Shown here: piece by piece, positions 49,432-58,822 of the stretch
How the letters are laid out: each line of letters opens with the position of its first letter
How positions within the stretch are numbered: position 1 is the first letter of the stretch
DNA from: Schlesneria paludicola DSM 18645
Lineage (GTDB): Bacteria; Planctomycetota; Planctomycetia; Planctomycetales; Planctomycetaceae
Assembly: GCF_000255655.1 (NCBI RefSeq)
Contig: NZ_JH636434.1
Span: forward strand, 1,627,066-1,691,065
Reading direction: 5' to 3'
Length of the DNA stretch: 64,000 nucleotides
Translations under genes and position numbers: made by a program
The notes under the pieces: model-generated
Databases searched by the model: none
The model's input: the letters and a program-made list of their open reading frames with translations, nothing else
What the model was told of the DNA's origin: nothing

Positions 49432-50043
49432 CTAGGCCGACAACAGACCCCGCTGTTCCAAGTAGGCAACGACTTCGTCCGCCAGTTCTTCAATGCTCTT
49501 GGTGTTTGAATCAAGGACGAGCTCGGGCTTGGATGGCTCTTCGTACGGATCGGAAATTCCGGTGAAGTTCTGAATCTCACCGGCCCGCGCCTTCTTGTAC
49601 AAGCCTTTCGGATCGCGTTTTTCGCAGGTTTCGAGCGACGCGTTGACGTAGATTTCGATGAATTCACCGGCAGGCAGAATCTCGCGAACGCTATCTCGAT
49701 CAGCGCGATACGGCGAGATGAAGGCGGTCAGTGCGAAATTGCCCGCCGACGCGAACAACTTGGCGACTTCACCAATACGACGGATGTTTTCGGCGCGGTC
49801 TTCGGGAGAAAACCCAAGATTCTTGCTCAAACCCATGCGAACATTGTCGCCGTCGAGCAAAAACGTGTGTTTACCGAGTTGGTAAAGCTTTCGGTCTACG
49901 GCGTTTGCGATCGTGCTCTTGCCGCAGGCCGACAATCCGGTGAACCACAACACGGCCCCCTTGTGTCCGTTCAGCTTGCAACGTTCTTCTTGCGTGACGG
50001 CATGGGCATGCCATTTGATATTGGTGGCCTTCTGCTCAGTCAT
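49432..50043 (-). CDS. cysC: Adenylylsulfate (APS) kinase
   Basis: A 203-residue kinase that phosphorylates adenylylsulfate to PAPS with ATP in sulfate activation. The P-loop is GLSACGKST (36-44), where most homologues have Gly-Ser or Ala-Gly at the third and fourth places. [46 protein letters not shown] and [23 protein letters not shown] are the standard APS-binding and lid segments. There is no fused ATP sulfurylase. The ATG at 50043 has AAGGAG 9 bases upstream; the TTG at 50061 is less likely. The gene appears monocistronic, with a terminator downstream. Confidence 0.95.
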   Translation of the reverse strand: MTEQKATNIKWHAHAVTQEERCKLNGHKGAVLWFTGLSACGKSTIANAVDRKLYQLGKHTFLLDGDNVRMGLSKNLGFSPEDRAENIRRIGEVAKLFASAGNFALTAFISPYRADRDSVREILPAGEFIEIYVNASLETCEKRDPKGLYKKARAGEIQNFTGISDPYEEPSKPELVLDSNTKSIEELADEVVAYLEQRGLLSA

Positions 50044-50485
50044 CGACAAAAACTCCTTCAATTGATCGCATTGTGTCCGCCTTCAGTCTGATCAAGACAG
50101 GCGTTCAATGATTCGTGGGGCGAAGTGTAAGGAAAGGTCAAATGCGGGGAAAGTCCAGCGAAATCGCCTGGAAAACCGGGGAACGAGACCCGTTTTTCAG
50201 AAAGTCGATTTGGCGGCCCAGCCTTGTGCGTAATATTTGTGAAGGTCACGGGTTGCCCTCATCAAATTTGGGAGGCGCAGACGTGATCGCATCCGGAATG
50301 CCCGAAAACTCATCACACAACGGTAGGAGGCACCGTCAAAATACGACGATTTTACGTGCCCCGCGAAGGCACAATGCGATTCGAAGTCCCAGAAACCGCC
50401 TGGCGACTGAAAAATGGCGTAGAACCGATGGCAGGCACTGCGTGTCGATCCTATACTGATTTTTCGCAAACTCCAGGAAAGACTT
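50044..50485. other. Divergent intergenic region, cysC and DAHP synthase
   Basis: About 440 bases with no supported gene. A TATACT at 50452-50457, 28 bases before the DAHP synthase ATG, is a good -10 candidate with only a weak -35 (TGGCAG) 17 bases upstream. I found no tRNA-like, T-box-like or leader-peptide structure, and I could not recognise a riboswitch. Confidence 0.45.
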
Positions 50486-51559
50486 ATGCTTGATTCATCG
50501 ACGCGACAACCGCTGCAAGACGTACATGTTCGAGAAACCGTGCCGCTCGTTTCCCCCAAGTATTTGAAACAAGAAGAGACGATCTCGGACCTTGCGGTTC
50601 GAACGGTCATCAATAGCCGCGAGTCGATTAAGCGGATTCTGACTGGCAAGGAATCGCGACTGATCATCGTCGTCGGTCCCTGCTCGATTCACGATCCTGT
50701 CGCGGCATTGGAATATGCCCGGAAGCTCAAAGATCTGGCAGCACGTGTCGAAGACAAGCTGCTGGTCGTTATGCGGGTCTATTTCGAGAAACCGCGTACG
50801 ACCGTGGGCTGGAAGGGGTTGATCAACGATCCTCATCTGAATGACACCTTCGATATCGCCACCGGCCTACGAATCGGCCGCCGGATCCTGCTCGAAATCG
50901 CCAATATGGGACTTCCCGCCGCGACGGAGCTGCTGGAACCCATTACCCCTCAATACATTGCCGACCTGATCGCTCTGACCGCCATCGGGGCCCGCACGAC
51001 CGAATCACCGACCCATCGGCAAATGGCGAGCGGACTGTCGATGCCGGTCGGATTCAAGAATGGCACTGACGGCAGCCTGCAGGTGGCGATCGATGCCATG
51101 CTAGCCGCGCGATCCCAGCACAGTTTCCTGGGCATCGACAGCGAAGGCCAGACCTGCATCGTCAATACCAATGGAAACCCCTGGGGCTTTCTCATTCTAC
51201 GCGGCGGCCGTTCGGGCCCCAACTACAGCCCCGAAAGCCTGGCCGACAGCCTGACTCGGCTGAACAATGCGAAATTACCTCCGCGCCTCATGGTGGATTG
51301 CAGCCACGCCAATTCGAACAAAGACTACCGCCTGCAACATACGTGTTGGGACGACTGCATTGCCCAGCGTCTGGCGGGAAACACCAACATTGTCGGCCTG
51401 ATGCTTGAGAGCAATCTGAACCCCGGCAATCAAAGCCTGACCGCCGACTTGAAACAATTGCAGTACGGCGTTTCCATCACTGACGGCTGCATCGGCTGGG
51501 AAGAAACAGAACAATTAATTCTGTCCGCCCACGAAAAACTCTCCGCAGCCGCTGAATAG
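50486..51559 (+). CDS. 3-deoxy-7-phosphoheptulonate (DAHP) synthase, class I
   Basis: A 357-residue class I DAHP synthase (AroF/G/H type) that condenses phosphoenolpyruvate with erythrose 4-phosphate, the entry to aromatic amino acid synthesis. The metal-site cysteine is in VVGPCSIHD (near 65), followed by KPRTTVGWKG, IGARTTESPTHRQMASGLSMPVGFKN and MVDCSHANSNKD. The N-terminal extension of about 40 residues is the part that binds feedback inhibitors in this class; the allosteric ligand cannot be told. AGGAA lies 6 bases before the ATG. The gene appears to be single, ending at a hairpin. Confidence 0.95.
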   Translation: MLDSSTRQPLQDVHVRETVPLVSPKYLKQEETISDLAVRTVINSRESIKRILTGKESRLIIVVGPCSIHDPVAALEYARKLKDLAARVEDKLLVVMRVYFEKPRTTVGWKGLINDPHLNDTFDIATGLRIGRRILLEIANMGLPAATELLEPITPQYIADLIALTAIGARTTESPTHRQMASGLSMPVGFKNGTDGSLQVAIDAMLAARSQHSFLGIDSEGQTCIVNTNGNPWGFLILRGGRSGPNYSPESLADSLTRLNNAKLPPRLMVDCSHANSNKDYRLQHTCWDDCIAQRLAGNTNIVGLMLESNLNPGNQSLTADLKQLQYGVSITDGCIGWEETEQLILSAHEKLSAAAE

Positions 51560-51567
51560 TCAACATC

Positions 51568-51598
51568 AAAGGGGGGCCGCATCCATCGGCCTCCCTTT
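51568..51598 (+). terminator. Hairpin after DAHP synthase
   Basis: A 12-bp stem with one mismatch (AAAGGGGGGCCG against CGGCCTCCCTTT) and a 7-base loop, starting 8 bases after the stop codon. The T-tract that follows is poor, so it may be a weak or factor-assisted terminator. Confidence 0.65.
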
Positions 51599-51795
51599 CG
51601 CTTTACCGCGACTCGTCGAGGAACGTGGTTTTCTCTTCAATTCCGCCGACCGCTCTGCTTCGCGTGTCGCTCGAATTCCCTTGTCGCTTGCCCGCCTACG
51701 CGACATGCTGATTCGCCACCAAGTCAGCTCGCGGCTGCATTTCCGCGCGGATGACTTTCGGTGACGGGTCAACATCTCGGCATAGGGGCTACTCC

Positions 51796-52731
51796 ATGGC
51801 GTCAGCAGATTTTCGAGATCGCTTGCTTCGCGGGCTTGGTGGAGACTGGCCAGCCCGCTGCCCGCTCAACGTGGAGCTGCGCGAACGAATTTCAAAACCG
51901 GGTTACACCATCGAGTCCGTCTACTTCGAGGCGGAACCGAACGATCGAATTCCCGCGATGCTGCTGATTCCAGATGGAGTCACCGCCGCAAGTCCGGCCC
52001 CGGGGATCTGCGTCTGGCACGAACACGCCGGACAATGGCATCTCGGCAAATCCGAACCCGCCGGGCTCGCGGGCAACCCGATGCATCACACGGGTGTCGC
52101 GCTCGCCCAGCAGGGCTATGTCGTGCTTTGTCCAGATGCGCTTTGTTTTGGCGAGCGAAGCGACCCAACCGGGCGGCTGAAAGGTGGTGAATACGAGCGG
52201 TTCGAATTTTTGCGATATGTCGTTCAGGGCAAATGTATGGCCTGGAAAAACATCCTCGACATGCGCCGCGCCGTTGACCTGCTTTCCAGTCGCCCCGAAG
52301 TTCGTTCAGATCAGCTCGGCTGTTACGGATTTTCGATGGGCTCGACGCACTGCTGGCTGGTCGGCCCATGGGAACCGCGTTTGAAATGTATTGTGGCGAC
52401 TTGCTGTCTGCCGACTTACAAAGCGATTCATCGTGAACACATGCTGCACTGTTTTCCGAATTTCATTCCGGGAATTTTCCCGGACGGAGACACGCCCGAC
52501 ATCGCCGCGCTGATTGCCCCACGTGCCCTTCTCATGAACTTCGGTGAAACCGATCGCGGCAGCCCGATTGATGAAGTTCGTGCCGGTATCCAAATCATCC
52601 AGCGAGCCTACGACAGTATGCACGCCGGAGACAAGTTTGAGTCCTTTATCGAGCTCCAAACAGGTCACGTTTTTTCCCCCACCATGTGGGAAAAAACCAA
52701 GCACTGGTTCGCTAAACACCTGACATCCTGA
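51796..52731 (+). CDS. Alpha/beta hydrolase (dienelactone hydrolase/acetyl xylan esterase-like)
   Basis: A 311-residue alpha/beta hydrolase. The nucleophile elbow GFSMGS places Ser180, preceded by the strand RSDQLGCY. The oxyanion strand contains CVWHEHAGQW. The acid is probably in NFGETDRGSP and the His in LQTGHVFS (near 294). No signal peptide is present, so it is cytoplasmic. It resembles planctomycete dienelactone-hydrolase-like proteins; substrate unknown. The ATG at 51796 is chosen as the first one close to a purine-rich GGGG; the longer frame to 51751 overlaps noncoding sequence. It converges with the PQQ/LRR gene 22 bases away. Confidence 0.85.
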   Translation: MASADFRDRLLRGLGGDWPARCPLNVELRERISKPGYTIESVYFEAEPNDRIPAMLLIPDGVTAASPAPGICVWHEHAGQWHLGKSEPAGLAGNPMHHTGVALAQQGYVVLCPDALCFGERSDPTGRLKGGEYERFEFLRYVVQGKCMAWKNILDMRRAVDLLSSRPEVRSDQLGCYGFSMGSTHCWLVGPWEPRLKCIVATCCLPTYKAIHREHMLHCFPNFIPGIFPDGDTPDIAALIAPRALLMNFGETDRGSPIDEVRAGIQIIQRAYDSMHAGDKFESFIELQTGHVFSPTMWEKTKHWFAKHLTS

Positions 52732-52753
52732 CCGGAAGACGGCCAGACGCAAC

Positions 52754-55177
52754 TCAGCGAATGACCTCGCACTCGGGAAGTGCTCGTCGGAATTTCTCGC
52801 GGCCCGATTCCGTCACCTTCGTCCTGACGACGTGTAGAGTCCTCAACTGATTCAGCTCTTGAAGTTGTTCCAATCCTGAATCCGTCAGTTTCGAACCGTT
52901 CAGATTCAACCAAGTCAGTTGCTGAAGGGGCGTAAGCGACCGAGTGGCGCGATCAGTCAGGCTTGGCCCGGCGAATCCTTCCGTGAACATCAAATTCAAT
53001 CGTTCGAGACTGATCAAAGGACTCAACGACTCAATCCCCGCGTCATTGAGATTCAATAAACTGAGATCCAGGTCGCGCAATCGCTTGAGCGACTGCAAAT
53101 GAATCAGTCCGGCATCCGTCACTTTGTTGCCATACAAATTCAACATCTCGAGTTCCGTCAATGTCTTAAGTTGCTCCAATCCGATATCGCTGATGCCTCG
53201 TTTCTCAAACCCTGATTTTTTCAGATTGAGCCACCGCAACCGCTTCATCGATCCAAGCGTCAAACAGACGTCGTCATTGATCGCGTCACACAGTTCAAGC
53301 TCCAGGGCCACTAACGGCAAGTTCTCAGCGACCTGAGTCAGGCCGGTCGATGTGACATTTGTGCCCGACAGCACGAGCGCGACGAGCTGTTTGAGCCCAG
53401 ACAATGACGAAAACGTCGCGTCCGTCAGTTGGCTGCAAAGCTCCAAATTCAGCCCCACAATCGGAAGAGCTCGAAGCTGCGCCGTCCCTGCGTCGGAAAT
53501 GCGAGCTCCCTCCAAGTTCAAAATCAGCCGTCCCTTCAGCAACGCCAGTTGACTGACAATTTCGCTCGAGATCGTGCCGTCCGCTGACAAGGCCGTATCG
53601 GCAATGGTCACCAGTTGCAACGGGGTGCCTTCAGGCGAAACGGCGAATTGAAAGACGCGACGCAAAGTAACGCGATCGGTTTCGGTCACGATCGACTTTA
53701 CCGTGACGCCCTGCTTGCGAAGTAATTCTGCGACAGACTTCTCGTCCCCTTCAGAGTCGGACGAATGCTCAATGGTCGCGGAACCCGACTCACGCCTGAG
53801 GTCATAAACCCATAGCGAATCCTGTTCGCGCAGGTAGAGGTAACCATTCGCGATCACGGGATGCGACCAACTGTCACCACCGGCCCCGGGAATCTCGAAC
53901 GTCCCGTGCAGTGCAAACCCCGTGGGGGATGCCCCGATCAGAGCGACCAATCCGTTCTGATATCGAAAGATCAACTGGCCATCGGCACAGACGATGGCGG
54001 CCGAGCCCACACCTGGCCCGCGTCGCTTCCACAGAATTCGTCCGGTCGCAAACTCCAGGCACGTCGGCAATCCATTATTGTTCCCATGTCCGGCAAAGAC
54101 GTGGTCGCCCAATCGAATGATGCCCCCGTGATGATTCTGAAACTGACTGCCCGAGAGGGAATAGACAACCTCGGCATTGACATTCGGTTCATTCGGCGTC
54201 GACGCCGGGTCACGCACCAGCTTCAAAAGGACACTGCCCGCCGTATACCCGTTCGCGGCGAATACGTATTCACCATGAACAAGTGGGGTCGGGATATTGG
54301 CATGTTCGTTCGCAATCGCGTTATAACCCCACAAGTAACGCCCGGTCGCGGCGTCGACACCAATCAAGCCACGTCCCATCAACTGCACGTACTGCCGAAC
54401 CCCGGCAGCCTCGGTCACGACGATTGACGAGAAACCTGCGCCATCGCGTCCCACTGGTCCCAGTTCCGGCAGCTTCGCCTTCCAGATCACTTCCCCTGTG
54501 AATTTATTCAGCGACACTAATGCCGCCTCGCGATTGCCCGGCGTACAGATGAGCCGATCGCCGTCGACGAGTGGCGATTCACCGCATCCGCGTGCCGACA
54601 TCATTTTCGAATCGAAGTCTTCGACAAATCGTCGCTTCCAGATCAGATCGCCGGTGGCGGCCTTCAGACAGACCAGATCGCCATCGGGATCGAGTGCATA
54701 CAGCCGGTCATCGTCGAGAGTTGGTGTCGAATTGATGTTGCGGGCACTCTCGCCAATCGTTCGCGTCCACAGCGTTTTCCCTGTCGCAGCGTCGATGGCA
54801 ATCACCGAGACCGGCACCGGCCGTTTCGCGTCGGTACCTTCGTCCTGGGCACCTCCATCCGCGGGACTTCCCCTTTTGGTTTGAGTTCCCCCGGCATTAC
54901 CGCCCAGCGTAAAAAGTCGCCCCTCGCCAACAATCACGCTGGCATATCCAATTCCAAGTCCGCTCGCCGTCCAGACCAGCTTGGGACCACCGGTCGGCCA
55001 GGTTTCGAGCAGCCCCGTTTCGCGCGACACCGCATCGCGATGAACGCCCCGCCACTGCGGCCAGTCCTCCGCCATGAGACACGCTGGGTTCGCGGAAAGA
55101 ACCATCAACATCGCAACGAGCACCAAACTCGTGTGCGGAACTCTGAACGCCGGGCGCACAGGTATTAAAGTCATCAT
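52754..55177 (-). CDS. Secreted PQQ-like beta-propeller / leucine-rich-repeat fusion
   Basis: An 807-residue exported protein in two parts. After a signal peptide (ending near residue 36) comes EDWPQWRG, the usual opening of planctomycete PQQ-propeller proteins. About seven propeller blades follow, with AIDAATGKTLW, CLKAATGDLIWKR and EFATGRILWKR motifs (residues 40-470). From about 560 onward are nine or so leucine-rich repeats of the LxxLxLxxTxVTDAGLxxL type to the C-terminus. Cofactor binding is not certain since many such propellers bind none. The start at 55177 has AGGAAGAG upstream; the longer frame to 55384 lacks a signal peptide. It diverges from another propeller gene across 221 bases. 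Confidence 0.85.
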   Translation of the reverse strand: MMTLIPVRPAFRVPHTSLVLVAMLMVLSANPACLMAEDWPQWRGVHRDAVSRETGLLETWPTGGPKLVWTASGLGIGYASVIVGEGRLFTLGGNAGGTQTKRGSPADGGAQDEGTDAKRPVPVSVIAIDAATGKTLWTRTIGESARNINSTPTLDDDRLYALDPDGDLVCLKAATGDLIWKRRFVEDFDSKMMSARGCGESPLVDGDRLICTPGNREAALVSLNKFTGEVIWKAKLPELGPVGRDGAGFSSIVVTEAAGVRQYVQLMGRGLIGVDAATGRYLWGYNAIANEHANIPTPLVHGEYVFAANGYTAGSVLLKLVRDPASTPNEPNVNAEVVYSLSGSQFQNHHGGIIRLGDHVFAGHGNNNGLPTCLEFATGRILWKRRGPGVGSAAIVCADGQLIFRYQNGLVALIGASPTGFALHGTFEIPGAGGDSWSHPVIANGYLYLREQDSLWVYDLRRESGSATIEHSSDSEGDEKSVAELLRKQGVTVKSIVTETDRVTLRRVFQFAVSPEGTPLQLVTIADTALSADGTISSEIVSQLALLKGRLILNLEGARISDAGTAQLRALPIVGLNLELCSQLTDATFSSLSGLKQLVALVLSGTNVTSTGLTQVAENLPLVALELELCDAINDDVCLTLGSMKRLRWLNLKKSGFEKRGISDIGLEQLKTLTELEMLNLYGNKVTDAGLIHLQSLKRLRDLDLSLLNLNDAGIESLSPLISLERLNLMFTEGFAGPSLTDRATRSLTPLQQLTWLNLNGSKLTDSGLEQLQELNQLRTLHVVRTKVTESGREKFRRALPECEVIR

Positions 55178-55385
55178 CGTTTCGCGACTCTTCCTGAATT
55201 GACGAACGTTTGCGGTGTGAAAGACTGTACCACACGGTATGAAAAGTGTCGGTGTCCGAGAAAAGTTTCGCCGTCGAGAGCAAGCCATCGGACTTGTCGT
55301 TTTCGGCGAGTTACGGACACAATCTTGCGGCGTAGACTTCTCGCGTCTGCCGCATACGTTCCGGCTCCGCCCTGCACTAGTCATC

Positions 55386-55391
55386 AGGAGA
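55386..55391 (+). promoter_or_regulatory. Ribosome binding site supporting a GTG start
   Basis: AGGAGA 7 bases before the GTG at 55399. No ATG with comparable support lies at the start of that frame. Confidence 0.7.
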
Positions 55392-55398
55392 ATCGCTC

Positions 55399-56322
55399 GT
55401 GTCCTGGTTTCGCACTTCCCTAAGCCGTGTTGTCCTATTTCTCACCGCGTTCCACCCCGCTCTTTCCGTGGGAGAAGAAATCAAACATTCCTTCTTCATT
55501 GCGGGACCGACATTCACGGGCATCGTCGACGAAGAGGGGCGTGAAGCATGGAACTCTGGCAAACCCGCCGCGCGGGATGGATTCGTGCTGCCGAGCGGAA
55601 ACCTCCTGATCACGTGGAGCGATGAAGTCCTCGAGATGACGCGCGATAAGAAAACGATCTTCCAGTACGCAAAATCACCGGACGCCAAAGAACTTGGAAC
55701 GGCCCAGCGTTTGGAAAACGGTAACACCCTTGTCACGGAACTCGGCCCTCAGCCGCGCTTATTGGAAATCGCGCCGAACGGCACAATCGCCGTCAACGTC
55801 CCACTACTGCCGGAAACCGATAATGCCCATATGCAGACACGCATGGCGCGCAAATTGTCCAATGGGAACTACCTGGTTCCGCACCTCTTGGCATTCAAGG
55901 TCAAAGAATATTCGCCGACCGGGAAAGTCGTGCACGAATTTCCTACCGATATGCCGGATCTGGGCGGACGGCCCGCAGAGAATTGGCCCTTCACCGCAAT
56001 TCGACTCGCCAACGGCAACACGCTTGTGAATCTAACCCACGGAAACAAGACCGTGGAACTCAACTCGACGGGTGATGTCGTCTGGAAAATCTCGAACGAC
56101 GACTTCCCCAACGAGACGCCTTTCGATGATCCGTGTGGAGGTCAGCGTTTGCCCAATGGCAACACCGTGATTTGCAGCTACCACTCCAGCCGCCCGATCA
56201 AGATTTTCGAAGTGTCGCCCGGCAAGAAAATCGTGTGGACCTACACTGGAAACCACAATGCCCACGAAGTCCAGATCCTCACCACGAATGGGAAGCCCAT
56301 TCCAGGACCGCTCCTCAAGTAG
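55399..56322 (+). CDS. Secreted beta-propeller protein (arylsulfotransferase/PQQ-like)
   Basis: A 307-residue exported protein with a signal peptide (1-26). Five to six short repeats contain L-x-N-G-N-T/Y-L-V (LENGNTLVTE, LSNGNYLVPH, LANGNTLVNL, LPNGNTVICS), each preceding a strand with an aromatic residue. The pattern is that of beta-propellers in arylsulfotransferase-like and PQQ-like families. EVSPGKKIVWTYTGNHNAHEVQIL closes the array. No catalytic His or metal site could be assigned. The gene starts with GTG supported by AGGAGA. It faces the PQQ/LRR gene across a divergent region, so the two may share regulation. Confidence 0.78.
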   Translation: MSWFRTSLSRVVLFLTAFHPALSVGEEIKHSFFIAGPTFTGIVDEEGREAWNSGKPAARDGFVLPSGNLLITWSDEVLEMTRDKKTIFQYAKSPDAKELGTAQRLENGNTLVTELGPQPRLLEIAPNGTIAVNVPLLPETDNAHMQTRMARKLSNGNYLVPHLLAFKVKEYSPTGKVVHEFPTDMPDLGGRPAENWPFTAIRLANGNTLVNLTHGNKTVELNSTGDVVWKISNDDFPNETPFDDPCGGQRLPNGNTVICSYHSSRPIKIFEVSPGKKIVWTYTGNHNAHEVQILTTNGKPIPGPLLK

Positions 56323-56403
56323 CTCAGCATACCTGTTCGCAGGTTTTGCTTGACACCCCAGCAGATCGTGAAACTTCCTCCTGACATAGTAGGAGTCCAC
56401 GCG

Positions 56404-58023
56404 ATGATCAGATCTCGATTGTTTGCCAGCATCCTCGTGACTCTTGCGATCAGTAGTTCTTTGTCAAATCAATCGAAATCGGTCATCGCTCGAGAGAATC
56501 AACAATCAACGATCTCCCCGCAAGATCCACTGCGACGAAAGATTTCCTTGAACATCAATGAGACGAGGTTGAAAGACGTACTCATGCGAGTAGCAGAAAT
56601 TGGAGGCGTTGAGATCGCATTCGACACCCCTGCGCTTGAGGACGCAAAACTCGATCTTGATCGCCTTCAAAATGTCTCGATCACGGACGTCGAATTCGGA
56701 TCATCAATCAAGCAAATCCTGATGCGTCAACGCCGATTCAGCGTGATCTACAAGGTTCAATCGACTGACAACTCCATTCTCATTACCACCATGAAGGCCG
56801 TAAAAGAGCGAGCAAAACAAAGACTGCCAAAATGGATTCACGAATACTTCGACAGCCCTAAACTGCGGATCTTCAGCGATGATGATGGCAATGTGGTGTC
56901 GCTCTCTGATTACGGCGTACTTAACGACAAAGCTCTCGCGAAATTCTCTGTCCTCTCGACTCTTCGTGGAATTCAATTCGAAGGGGCACCGCAATTCACG
57001 GTTGAGGGTTTGTCTCACCTTTCCAAATTGACCAACCTGGAAAGACTCAGTGCCAGTTTCTCGAGTCAGTCGGCAAATGAATTGGGGGACGCGACGCTCC
57101 GCAGCATTTCCGAAATCGAAAGTCTTCGCGAACTCAATTTGAGTGAGTGTGGAGTGACGGATGAGGGGTTAAAATCACTCGAAAAGCTGCCAAATCTCAC
57201 ACACCTTTCGATCTATCAGGAAGGGCGACTGACTGATGCCGCACTCTCGACAATCGCGAAGCTGAAACACCTCAAGGTCCTTACCCTGACAACACATGTC
57301 GGAACCCCGCTCGGACGAATGCATTTTTCCGAATCAGCGACGAATCAGTTGATCGCTCTCACTGAACTCGAACACCTCGATCTGAGCGGGCATGATGTTT
57401 CCACAGACCTTTTGAACTTTCCACGCTTGAAGTCCCTCCGAATCAATCGAAATCAATTCGATGATGACCTCGCAAAAGCCATTGCAAAGTGTCGAGAACT
57501 AACGCACCTTGACGTTTCTTGTTCCGAAATGACGGACACCGCCCTTGAGCATTTGCGTCCTCTTCCAAGCCTCACGCAACTCCATATTCGCGCGGAAGAA
57601 ATCTCTGACAACGCCATCGCTCATCTTAAACTCTTCCCAAATCTGGCCAGCGTGACTCTACACACGGCGGAATTGACAGATAAATCTCTGGAATACCTGT
57701 CGCAAACGGCATCGCTGACGAAGTTAGATCTCAACTGGGCGACGAATCATTTTTCTCGACACGGTTTGGAACAACTTGCGAACCTACCGAATCTGGAAAC
57801 CTTGGAGTTAAGGATCATTCCGTTTCAAGGCGGCGGGCTCAAACTCATCCGCGATGCGAAAGAGCCGGAAATCCTCACGACGATTTTGCCTCGGCCGCAG
57901 ACATATCCGATTCTTTCAGAAGAAGACCGTGAACGCGTCGACATCGATCTCGATTCGCTGGCACTGCAGATACCTCTCGCCCGCATCATTCCATTGCACG
58001 ACTACATGGATCATCGCAAGTGA
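56404..58023 (+). CDS. Secreted STN-like / leucine-rich-repeat protein
   Basis: A 539-residue exported protein. The N-terminal signal peptide spans about 1-28. Residues 43-130 (ISLNINETRLKDVLMRVAEIGGVEIAFD to NSILITT) have the beta-alpha-beta pattern of the secretin/TonB short N-terminal (STN) domain. About twelve leucine-rich repeats follow (residues 175-500), of the ELxHLDLSxxxMTDxxLEHL type. No membrane anchor after the signal peptide is visible, so it is probably periplasmic or surface-located. TAGGAG lies 8 bases before the ATG at 56404. Its stop overlaps the GTG of the next frame, suggesting coupling. Partner unknown. Confidence 0.8.
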   Translation: MIRSRLFASILVTLAISSSLSNQSKSVIARENQQSTISPQDPLRRKISLNINETRLKDVLMRVAEIGGVEIAFDTPALEDAKLDLDRLQNVSITDVEFGSSIKQILMRQRRFSVIYKVQSTDNSILITTMKAVKERAKQRLPKWIHEYFDSPKLRIFSDDDGNVVSLSDYGVLNDKALAKFSVLSTLRGIQFEGAPQFTVEGLSHLSKLTNLERLSASFSSQSANELGDATLRSISEIESLRELNLSECGVTDEGLKSLEKLPNLTHLSIYQEGRLTDAALSTIAKLKHLKVLTLTTHVGTPLGRMHFSESATNQLIALTELEHLDLSGHDVSTDLLNFPRLKSLRINRNQFDDDLAKAIAKCRELTHLDVSCSEMTDTALEHLRPLPSLTQLHIRAEEISDNAIAHLKLFPNLASVTLHTAELTDKSLEYLSQTASLTKLDLNWATNHFSRHGLEQLANLPNLETLELRIIPFQGGGLKLIRDAKEPEILTTILPRPQTYPILSEEDRERVDIDLDSLALQIPLARIIPLHDYMDHRK

Positions 58024-58583
58024 GCCCAACAATACATTCCACCAGACTCGAATCGCCTGGAGTGCGTTTCGGCATGGCTGATTTGATGCGAGGCAGTCGC
58101 CGAAAAGCTGGAATCGTGATCCTGATCATCGCCTGCCTGGCACTCAGCGGATGGATCAGAAGTCGAAATATCGACGAATACGTTCGCTTTCGAGGCCTGG
58201 GCAAGACGATCCACGAGATTCATTCGAATTTCCACGGTCTCGCGTGGATCACGATTTACGAAGGCGAGACGGGACTGACTCCCATCGAAGATGGCGAACC
58301 TGAAGCTCTCGTTCTGAAAGAAGGCTACTGGCAACGATCTTCTGCCGCATCACAAAAATCGGTGCCCCCTCGTTCATCACCGATTCCCTATGGCCGGTAC
58401 TCGCATTGGCGATGGAATTGGGGCGGCGTCTATTCGGGAGCAAACGCACCCGGCAAAATTGTCGCAGGTGAATTTTCGATGCTCCTCGTCCCCTATTTCC
58501 TACTCGTGATCCCTCTGACGCTTGCCGCGGCCTGGCTCTTGCTCGGCGAGAAAAGTCCAATGACCGTTCAGGCCAAGGCATGA
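58020..58583 (+). CDS. Hypothetical two-helix membrane protein
   Basis: A 187-residue protein I do not recognise. A basic segment is followed by membrane helix one (about residues 30-46), a 95-residue hydrophilic domain containing GETGLTPIEDGEPEAL and YSHWRWNWGGVYSG, then helix two (about 152-174) and a short tail. The central domain would lie outside the cytoplasm. The first possible start, GTG at 58020, overlaps the previous stop by 4 bases but has no Shine-Dalgarno. An ATG at 58074 with GGAG 11 bases upstream would give 169 residues and keep both helices. The start is uncertain. Confidence 0.6.
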   Translation: MSPTIHSTRLESPGVRFGMADLMRGSRRKAGIVILIIACLALSGWIRSRNIDEYVRFRGLGKTIHEIHSNFHGLAWITIYEGETGLTPIEDGEPEALVLKEGYWQRSSAASQKSVPPRSSPIPYGRYSHWRWNWGGVYSGANAPGKIVAGEFSMLLVPYFLLVIPLTLAAAWLLLGEKSPMTVQAKA

Positions 58584-58822
58584 ACGCTCCCCCGACGTCC
58601 ACCGCAGTCACTCGATGAGCATGACGTCGAGACTCGGTGGGGACTGCTCAAGGCAGGCATTCACGACGGAAGACGGCGTAGGATGGGGAATCTGTCGATC
58701 CAGTCTCAAACCGCGTCTTGCCGAAATTGCCGATTCTCGACTACATTCCCGCCCCTGCCACCTGTGCCGAATGGAATCGGTCTGCGCGGGTTGATTGCGA
58801 TCTTGACAAGGCTGATGCACGG

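Noticed and set aside
50062-50485. A possible leader RNA or riboswitch before DAHP synthase
   Set aside because: No conserved riboswitch core, Trp/Phe/Tyr-rich leader peptide or antiterminator pair could be found by eye.
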